In this document: positions 58,190 through 64,000 of the stretch, piece by piece | How the letters are laid out: each line of letters opens with the position of its first letter | How positions within the stretch are numbered: the first letter of the stretch is position 1 | Source: Actinomycetota bacterium | GTDB taxonomy: Bacteria > Actinomycetota > Thermoleophilia > Miltoncostaeales > Miltoncostaeaceae | Direction: 5' to 3' | NCBI GenBank assembly: GCA_016870155.1 | Contig: VGCE01000001.1 | Location: 332,001-396,000 of the forward strand | Length of the DNA: 64,000 bases | Translations under genes and position numbers: made by a program | The notes under the pieces: model-generated | What the model was told of the DNA's origin: nothing | The model's input: only the letters and a program-made list of their open reading frames with translations | The model's database searches: none

Positions 58190-59234
58190 GTGGCGGCCTC
58201 CCCGGCCGGCGCCAGTGCGTTGGTGAGGGCGGCGAAGCGGTCGAGCACGTCGAGCGCGGCGCCTGAGGTGACGGCGTCCTCTGCCATCCCCATGCCCTTC
58301 TCCAGCGAGTGCGCGAGGCCCGCCATCCACACGGCCGCGCCGGCGTTGAGCACGAGGATGTCCCGCACCGCGCCGGGATCGCCGCCGATCGCCCTGCGCA
58401 GCGCGGCGGCGTTGGCAGCGGGGTCGCCGCCGTCCAGCGCGCCGCCGGCGGGGGCGTCGACCCCCAGGCCACGCGGGTCGATCTGCAGGCTGCGGAAGCC
58501 GTCGTGGTCCCACAGCACGGCGTCGGTCACGGCCACCGTGCTGATCTCGTCGAGGCCGTCGCGGCCGGCCACCACCAGCGCGCGGCGCGACCCCAGCATC
58601 GAGAGGGCCTCGGCCACGGTGTCGAGGTAGCCCGGGTCGAAGACGCCGATCACCTGGTGCGTGGCGCCCGCGGGGTTGGCAAGCGGCCCGATGATATTGA
58701 ACGCCGTGCGGATCCCCAGCTCGCGGCGCACGTTACCCACGTGGCGGAATGCCGGGTGGTGCGACGGGGCGAACATGAACCCCACCCCCACCTCGTCGAT
58801 GCACTGCCCGATCGCATCGGGCGCAAGGTCGACCCGCGCGCCCAGCGCCTCGAGCACGTCGGCGCTGCCGCAGCCAGAGGTGACCGCCCGGTTGCCGTGC
58901 TTGGCAACCTTGACGCCCGCCCCCGCGGCGATGAAGGCCGCGCCGGTGGAGATGTTCACGGTAGACGGGCCGCCGCCGGTCCCGCAGGTGTCCACCAGCA
59001 GGTGGGTCTCGTCCACGTGCACGTGCTCCGCGCGCTGACGCACCGCCTGCGCCAGGCCCGAGAGCTCGGTGGCCGTGACGCCCTTGGCGCGGAGCGCCGT
59101 GAGGAACGCCGCTACCTGCACCTCGCTGGCCTGGCCGTCCATGATCACGCCCACGGCGCGCTCCACGAGGTCACGCGAGAGGTCGTCGCCCGCCACCAGG
59201 CGCCCGAGGCACTCGGTCAGCACCGGGTCGGGCG

Positions 59235-59238
<4 letters not shown>
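58186..59238 (-). CDS. trpD: anthranilate phosphoribosyltransferase
   Basis: A 350-aa enzyme that adds ribose-5-phosphate from PRPP to anthranilate. Signature loop VDTCGTGGGPSTVNISTGA, KHGNRAVTSGCGSADVLE, FAPSHHPAFRHVGNVRREL and RTAFNIIGPLANPA are all intact. It shares its fold with the DeoA-like protein at 4894-6156, but here the catalytic loops are canonical. GTG 59238 overlaps the trpG TGA (GTGA). Confidence 0.96.
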
Positions 59239-59821
<583 letters not shown>

Positions 59822-59825
<4 letters not shown>

Positions 59826-61354
59826 CAGTCCTCCTGCTGCGCCGCCACCTCGATGGCGCGGAACATCCCCGCCGCCTTGCGCTGGGTCTCCTCGAACTCC
59901 GACTCCGGGTTGGAATCGGCCACCACGCCCGCGCCGGCCTGCACGTGGCAGCGGCCGTCACGGCACACGATCGTGCGGATGGTGATGCAGGTGTCGAGGT
60001 TGCCGTCGAAGCCGATGTAGCCCACCGCGCCGCCGTACGGGCCGCGCTTGGTGGGCTCGAGCTCGTCGATGATCTCCATCGCCCGCACCTTGGGGGCGCC
60101 CGAGAGCGTGCCCGCGGGGAACGTGGACCGCAGCGCATCCACGGCGCGCCGGCCGTCGGCCAGCTGCCCCACCACGCTGCTCTCGATGTGCATGACGTGG
60201 CTGTAGTACTCCACGACCATGAGGTCCTTCACGCGCACCGACCCCGGGGCGCACACGCGGCCCACGTCGTTGCGCCCCAGGTCCACCAGCATCACGTGCT
60301 CGGCGCGCTCCTTGGGGTCGCCGAGCAACTCCTCGGCCAGCGCGAGGTCCTCGGCGCGGTCGGCGCCGCGCTGGCGCGTGCCGGCGATGGGACGGGTCTC
60401 CACCACGCCCTCGGTCACCTTCACCAGCATCTCGGGTGAGGATCCCGCCAGTTGCACGTCGCCGCAGTCGATGAAGAACATGTACGGGGAGGGATTCACG
60501 GTGCGAAGGCCCCGGTACACCGCGAAGGGCTCCAGGCCCACGGTGGCCGAGAACCGCTGCGAGGGCACCACCTGGAAGGCGTCACCCGCGAACACGTACT
60601 CGCGCACCGCCTGCACCGCGTCGCAAAAACGATCATGCCCGATGTTGCTCTCCACCGGCCCCACCTGCACCGGGCCGTGCGGCGCCGGGTGCGGCACCGG
60701 GCCCTGAAGGCGCTGCTTGATCGACCGGATGGCCTCCACGGCCGCGGCGTAGGCCACCGAGGGGTCCACGCCCTCATCCACCGGGCACGGCACGATGATG
60801 GTGGTCGAGCGCCGCAGGTGGTCGAACAGCACCACGGGCCCGGTGAGCATCATCACCATGTCGGGTATGCCGAGGTCGTCATCGGGCACGTCGGGGAGGT
60901 GCTCCACCGCGCGCACCAGGTCGTAGCCGAAGAAGCCCACGGCGCCGCCCCAGAACGCCAGCGGCTCGGCCGGGGGCGCCATGGCCACCTCATCCACCAG
61001 CGACTGCATCACCCCGAAGGGGTCGTCGGCGTCAAGCTGCTCCTCGGATCCGTCGGGGCGGCGCAGGGTGATGCACCCGCCCTCGGCGCGGACGACCGCC
61101 TGCGGGTCGATGCCGATCATCGAGTACCGGCCGAGCCGCTGGCCTTGCTCGGCGCTCTCGAGCAGGAAGCATGGACCGCCGTCGCGCAGCTTGAGCATGG
61201 CGCTCACGGGGGTCTCGCAGTCGTCGAGGTAGGTGTGGGCCAAGGGCACCTGGCGGTAGGTGCCGGCCGCGGCGAGCACGCCGTCAAGCGCGGGCGTGAC
61301 GGGCAGATCATCGCCGGCCGCGCGCGCGGGCACGTCGATGCGCAGGGTGGTCAC
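59822..61354 (-). CDS. trpE: anthranilate synthase component I
   Basis: A 510-aa chorismate-using enzyme. The N-terminal domain holds the tryptophan feedback site ([18 protein letters not shown]), and the catalytic domain has [51 protein letters not shown] and [16 protein letters not shown]. Its motifs fit TrpE better than PabB. GTG 61354 overlaps the hisIE stop (GTGA). No leader peptide rich in Trp codons is visible upstream, so attenuation of the classical kind is not evident. Confidence 0.95.
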
Positions 61355-62013
61355 CCCGCCGCCCGCCTCCGCGACGCCAGCTCCTCGGCCACCTCGGCCA
61401 CGCTCACGCCCTGCGACTCCCACAGCACCACCAGGTGGTACAGCAGGTCGGCGCTCTCGTACACCAGCTCGTCGTGCTCCCCGCCCTTGGCGGCGATGGC
61501 CACCTCGGTGGCCTCCTCGCCCACCTTCTTGCACACGGTATCGATGCCCTTGGCCAGCAGCGACGCCGTGTACGACGACGCCGGGTCGGCGTCGGCGGCA
61601 CGCGCAGTGACGATGGCCGCGAGGTCCGGCAGCATCGCGAACGGCGCGTTGTCGGCCCCAACGTCGCCCTGCAGGGGGTCGTGGAAGCAGGAGGTCTCGC
61701 CGGTGTGGCACGCCGGCCCCGCGGGCACCACCGACACCACGATGGCGTCCCGGTCGCAGTCGGTGGCGATGCCCGCGACCTCCTGCGTGTTGCCGCTGGT
61801 CGCGCCCTTGTGCCAGAGCTCATCGCGCGACCTGCTCCAGAACCATGTCTCGCCGGTCTCCAGGGTCTTCGCCAGCGATTCGGCGTTCATCCACGCCAGC
61901 GTGAGCACGCGGCCTGTCCCGGCGTCCTGCACGATGGCCGGCACCAGCCCGTCCTCGCCGAAGCGCACGCGCAGCGGCGCCTCGTCATCCTGCCCGTCGG
62001 CGGCCGCGCTCAC
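61351..62013 (-). CDS. hisI: bifunctional phosphoribosyl-AMP cyclohydrolase / phosphoribosyl-ATP pyrophosphohydrolase
   Basis: A 220-aa HisI-HisE fusion for steps 2 and 3 of histidine synthesis. His[39 protein letters not shown] (Cys/His/Asp zinc and Mg sites with DCDRDA) and CHTGETSCF. HisE (about 125-215): [19 protein letters not shown] and [14 protein letters not shown], with the acidic metal residues. GTG 62013 overlaps the DeoC-like stop (GTGA). No other his biosynthesis gene is in the window. Confidence 0.95.
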   Translation of the reverse strand: MSAAADGQDDEAPLRVRFGEDGLVPAIVQDAGTGRVLTLAWMNAESLAKTLETGETWFWSRSRDELWHKGATSGNTQEVAGIATDCDRDAIVVSVVPAGPACHTGETSCFHDPLQGDVGADNAPFAMLPDLAAIVTARAADADPASSYTASLLAKGIDTVCKKVGEEATEVAIAAKGGEHDELVYESADLLYHLVVLWESQGVSVAEVAEELASRRRAAG

Positions 62014-62690
62014 GCCGCCACGCCCATGAGCGAAGCCACCATGTCGGCCGCGCCGGCCGTGGCCACGCGCTGGGCTCCGGCATCGAGCAGCATGACGGCG
62101 GCGTCAATGCTCGTGACCCCGCCCGCCGCCACCACGCCGATGTCGGCCGCCAGGCAGTTGCGCATCACCTCGACGTCCTGCGTGCGCGCCGGGCCGGACA
62201 GCCCCGTGGCGGTCACCACGAAGTCGGCCCCCGCGATGGACGCCACCTGGCATGCGCGGCGAAGCAGGTGCTCGCCCAGCAGCGGGGCCTCCACGACAGC
62301 GCGCACCATCACGTGCGCGCTCGTGGAATCGCGGGCGGCATCCACCACCGCGCCCAGGTCGGCGCGCGCCACCCCCGGCCGCCCCGACAGCAGGGCCGAC
62401 ACGTTCATCACCACGTCCAGCTCGCGGGCGCCCAAGGCGATGGCAGCCCGCGTGACGGCGGCCTTCGCGACGGTGTCATCGGTGCCGAACGGGTAGCTCA
62501 CCACCGTGCCCACCTTCACGTCGCCGCCCCTCAGCGTGTCGGCGGCCCATCGCACCATGGCGGGCGGCACGACCACCGATGCCATGTGCAGCCGCGCCGC
62601 GGCGGCGCAGTGCGCCGCCAGGTCGTCGGCGGTCACGCCAGCGCGAAGCAGCGTGAAATCGCAGCTCTTGGCGAGCTCACGGGCCCTCAC
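62010..62690 (-). CDS. deoxyribose-phosphate aldolase (DeoC) homologue lacking both catalytic lysines
   Basis: A 226-aa TIM-barrel protein of the DeoC family: [15 protein letters not shown] (family: IDHTLL), [13 protein letters not shown] (VCTVIGFPxG), [14 protein letters not shown] with the conserved Asp92, and [10 protein letters not shown]. The Schiff-base Lys of DFVKTSTGF is Val159 (DFVVTATGL), and the second active-site Lys of VKAAGG is Val187 (GVVAAGGV). Both are encoded by GTG codons, clear on the nucleotide level. The barrel is complete, so it is probably not a simple wreck. GTG 62690 overlaps the stop of a 10-codon ORF. It is the first sizeable gene of the his/trp run. Confidence 0.85.
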   Translation of the reverse strand: MRARELAKSCDFTLLRAGVTADDLAAHCAAAARLHMASVVVPPAMVRWAADTLRGGDVKVGTVVSYPFGTDDTVAKAAVTRAAIALGARELDVVMNVSALLSGRPGVARADLGAVVDAARDSTSAHVMVRAVVEAPLLGEHLLRRACQVASIAGADFVVTATGLSGPARTQDVEVMRNCLAADIGVVAAGGVTSIDAAVMLLDAGAQRVATAGAADMVASLMGVAA

Positions 62691-62719
62691 GACGGGCGCT
62701 CTGCTGGGGCGTTCGGCAT
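62687..62719 (-). CDS. 10-codon leader ORF ([10 protein letters not shown]) coupled to the DeoC homologue
   Basis: ATG 62719 lies 8 nt after a TATACT box, so it would be the first codon of the transcript. The ORF ends TGA at 62689-62687, overlapping the GTG at 62690 (GTGA). It contains neither Trp nor His codons. It may serve only for translational coupling, or be the true N-terminus of the DeoC homologue separated by a single-base indel near 62690. Confidence 0.5.
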   Translation of the reverse strand: MPNAPAERPS

Positions 62720-62727
62720 GGCGCGGA

Positions 62728-62733
62728 AGTATA
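62728..62733 (-). promoter_or_regulatory. -10 box at the head of the his/trp run
   Basis: TATACT on the minus strand, the best -10 match in the window. It is in the 48-nt gap after era and ends 8 nt before ATG 62719. No TTGACA-like -35 is visible. Confidence 0.6.
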
Positions 62734-62767
62734 GGCGGGCACGGTCGGTGCCCGGCGGGCGCGGCCC

Positions 62768-63658
62768 CTACAGCCCCAGGCGGTCGAGCATGGCGTCGTC
62801 GCGACGCCACCTGGGCCTCACCTTCACCTGCAGGTCGAGGTGCACGGGCTCTCCCCATGCGCGCGAGAGCACCTCGCGTGCCTGCGTGCCGATGTCGCGG
62901 ATCATGCCGCCGCCCTTCCCCACCACGATGCCTTTCTGGCTCTCGGTCTCGACGAAGATCCAGGCCTCCACGCGCCGGCCGCTGCGGGCGGGTGTGATCT
63001 CCTCCACCTGCACGGCGAGCGCGTGCGGCACCTCATCGCGAAGTCGCTGGATGGCCGCCTCGCGGATCATCTCGGCGGCCATCTCGTCGTCGGTCTGGTC
63101 GGTGCTCACCCCGTCGGGGAAGTACGGAGGGCCCTCCGGCAGCAGCGCGGGGAATTCCTCGCGCAGCGCCGCGAGGCCCTCCCCCGTGAGCGCGCTCACC
63201 GGGTGGATGGCGCGGAACGTGGGCACCAGGTCCGCGGCCTGCGCGATCACCTGCGCCACCCGGTCGCGGTCGACGCGGTCCACCTGGTTCACCACCACGA
63301 CCACGGGGAGGTCGGTGGACGCCAGGCGGTCGGCGATGAAGCGATCGCCCCTGCCCACCTCCTCCGCGGCATTCAGCACGAACAGCACGGCATCGGTGTC
63401 GGCCACGGTGCGGTCGACGGTGTCCTGCATTCGCTCGGTCAGCCGGTCGGCGGGGCGCTGGAACCCCGGCAGGTCAAGCAGCACCGCCTGCCAGCCGTCC
63501 CCGCGCGCCACGGCCAGCACGCGGCGGCGCGTGGTCTGCGGCCGGGCGGAAACCGCGGCCACATGCGCCCCGGCAAGCGCATTGGCCAGCGTCGACTTGC
63601 CCACGTTGGGGCGGCCGGCCAGGGCCAACAGGCCCGACCGCAGCGTGCCGGGCGCCAT
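62768..63658 (-). CDS. era: GTPase Era
   Basis: A 296-aa GTPase that binds 16S rRNA in 30S assembly. G1 GRPNVGKSTLANAL, G2 PQTTRRRVL, G3 LLDLPGF (DxPG with Leu for the usual Thr), G4 VVNQVDRVD (usual NKxD, Lys replaced by Gln) and G5 HPVSALTGEG. The C-terminal KH domain reads VETESQKGIVVGKGGGMIRD. The G4 substitution may alter guanine affinity but the rest is typical. ATG 63658 begins 3 nt after the upstream PAP2 stop. Confidence 0.94.
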   Translation of the reverse strand: MAPGTLRSGLLALAGRPNVGKSTLANALAGAHVAAVSARPQTTRRRVLAVARGDGWQAVLLDLPGFQRPADRLTERMQDTVDRTVADTDAVLFVLNAAEEVGRGDRFIADRLASTDLPVVVVVNQVDRVDRDRVAQVIAQAADLVPTFRAIHPVSALTGEGLAALREEFPALLPEGPPYFPDGVSTDQTDDEMAAEMIREAAIQRLRDEVPHALAVQVEEITPARSGRRVEAWIFVETESQKGIVVGKGGGMIRDIGTQAREVLSRAWGEPVHLDLQVKVRPRWRRDDAMLDRLGL

Positions 63659-63661
63659 CCG

Positions 63662-64000
63662 TCAGCCCCAGATCTGGAACAGCAGCAGGGTCAGCCCCGC
63701 GCCGAGCAGCGCGCCCGCAACCACCTCGGCCGCCGAGTGGAATCCGGCCTCCACGCGCGACTGCGCGACCAGGAGGGCGATGAGGAACGCCAGGGTGGAG
63801 ACCAGCGCCCCGTGGGTGAGGGGCAGCACGATCAGCGTGATGGCCATCCACGCGGCGAACGCCACCGCCGCGTGCCCCGACGGGAACCCCCCGCGAAGCG
63901 CCGTGCCGGCGCCCGAATACGCCTTGAGCGCCACCACGGCGATGACGGCGACCACGATGACGATCACCGCCACGTGCGTGGGGGCCTGCCGAACGCCCTG
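63662..64000 (-). CDS. PAP2 family phosphatase, partial (N-terminus outside window)
   Basis: The C-terminal 112 residues of a membrane phosphatase of the PAP2 superfamily. Conserved FPSGHAAVAFAAW (phosphatase motif 2, His) and AQSRVEAGFHSAAEVVAGALLG (motif 3: Arg, His, acidic residue Glu instead of Asp) are flanked by transmembrane helices. In many Gram-positive genomes the protein upstream of era is a diacylglycerol kinase fused to PAP2; the N-terminal half is out of view. The likely role is lipid phosphate or undecaprenyl pyrophosphate dephosphorylation. The frame continues open to the window end. Confidence 0.85.
   Translation of the reverse strand, partial: QGVRQAPTHVAVIVIVVAVIAVVALKAYSGAGTALRGGFPSGHAAVAFAAWMAITLIVLPLTHGALVSTLAFLIALLVAQSRVEAGFHSAAEVVAGALLGAGLTLLLFQIWG

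Overview
This 64 kb window looks like chromosomal DNA of a very GC-rich actinobacterium. Thermoleophilia-type lineages are my best guess. The case rests on the strong G/C preference at third codon positions, a polyphosphate glucokinase, an ImuB/DUF6504/DnaE2 mutasome behind an actinobacterial-type LexA box, cytochrome c biogenesis proteins, DUF3891, Lin0512 and dodecin genes, and many genes whose start codon lies only 6-8 nt after a TANNNT box (leaderless transcription). This placement is inferred from sequence and gene content only; no rRNA gene is present.

Layout. 1-2.0 kb: tail of a ThiXY-like ABC importer plus a Lin0512 protein. 2.0-6.2 kb: recO, glutaredoxin, then a minus-strand block of a thymidine phosphorylase homologue, fpg and a P1 peptidase. 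6.2-9.2 kb: secreted PDZ/TPR protein, small membrane protein, DUF429 protein and dodecin. 9.3-14 kb: gnd-zwf-ppgK-DUF3891 on the minus strand with pgl divergent, a complete oxidative pentose phosphate entry module. 14-18.7 kb: CbiX chelatase and SbcC/SbcD. 18.8-25.6 kb: mnmA (with a fused IscU-like domain), DUF948, alaS, ruvX, mltG and aroE in one minus-strand run. 25.6-26 kb: a gene-poor structured stretch. 26-31 kb: FTCD-like, membrane protein, hisS, aspS and an interrupted solute-binding protein. 30.9-36.5 kb: two ABC exporter half-transporters, an indolepyruvate/pyruvate decarboxylase-like enzyme, tRNA-Gln(CTG) and tRNA-Glu(CTC). 36.6-39.3 kb: an MFS transporter, then a decayed region with a sedolisin (S53) pseudogene and a hydrolase remnant, bounded by a long perfect palindrome. 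39.4-44.2 kb: phosphofructokinase, topoisomerase III and nitroreductase. 44.2-45.8 kb: tandem paralogous lipoproteins. 45.9-50.7 kb: SOS-controlled imuB-DUF6504-dnaE2. 50.7-52.9 kb: acyltransferase, thiolase and an A-type Fe-S carrier. 52.9-62.7 kb: a long minus-strand run of tightly coupled genes: DeoC homologue, hisIE, trpE, trpG, trpD, trpC, beta-helix protein, CcmG-like, CcmH-like, DUF72 and an alpha-toroid repeat protein. 62.8-64 kb: era and a PAP2 phosphatase that runs off the window.

How the genes work together. Glucose phosphorylation by polyphosphate (PpgK) feeds Zwf, Pgl and Gnd, and the phosphofructokinase carries residues usually associated with pyrophosphate use. The trp and his genes make aromatic and histidine precursors. 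MnmA, AlaS, HisS, AspS and two tRNAs form translation clusters. RecO, SbcCD, Fpg, RuvX, TopB and ImuB/DnaE2 are genome-maintenance genes.

The points most worth a second look are: homologues of DeoC and DeoA that lack their catalytic residues; a G6PDH with the active-site lysine replaced by tyrosine; palindromic repeat elements inserted in frame in dnaE2 and mnmA, one of which also supplies stop codons to two convergent reading frames; a solute-binding gene broken by a single in-frame TGA; and a 10-codon ORF coupled to the start of the his/trp run.
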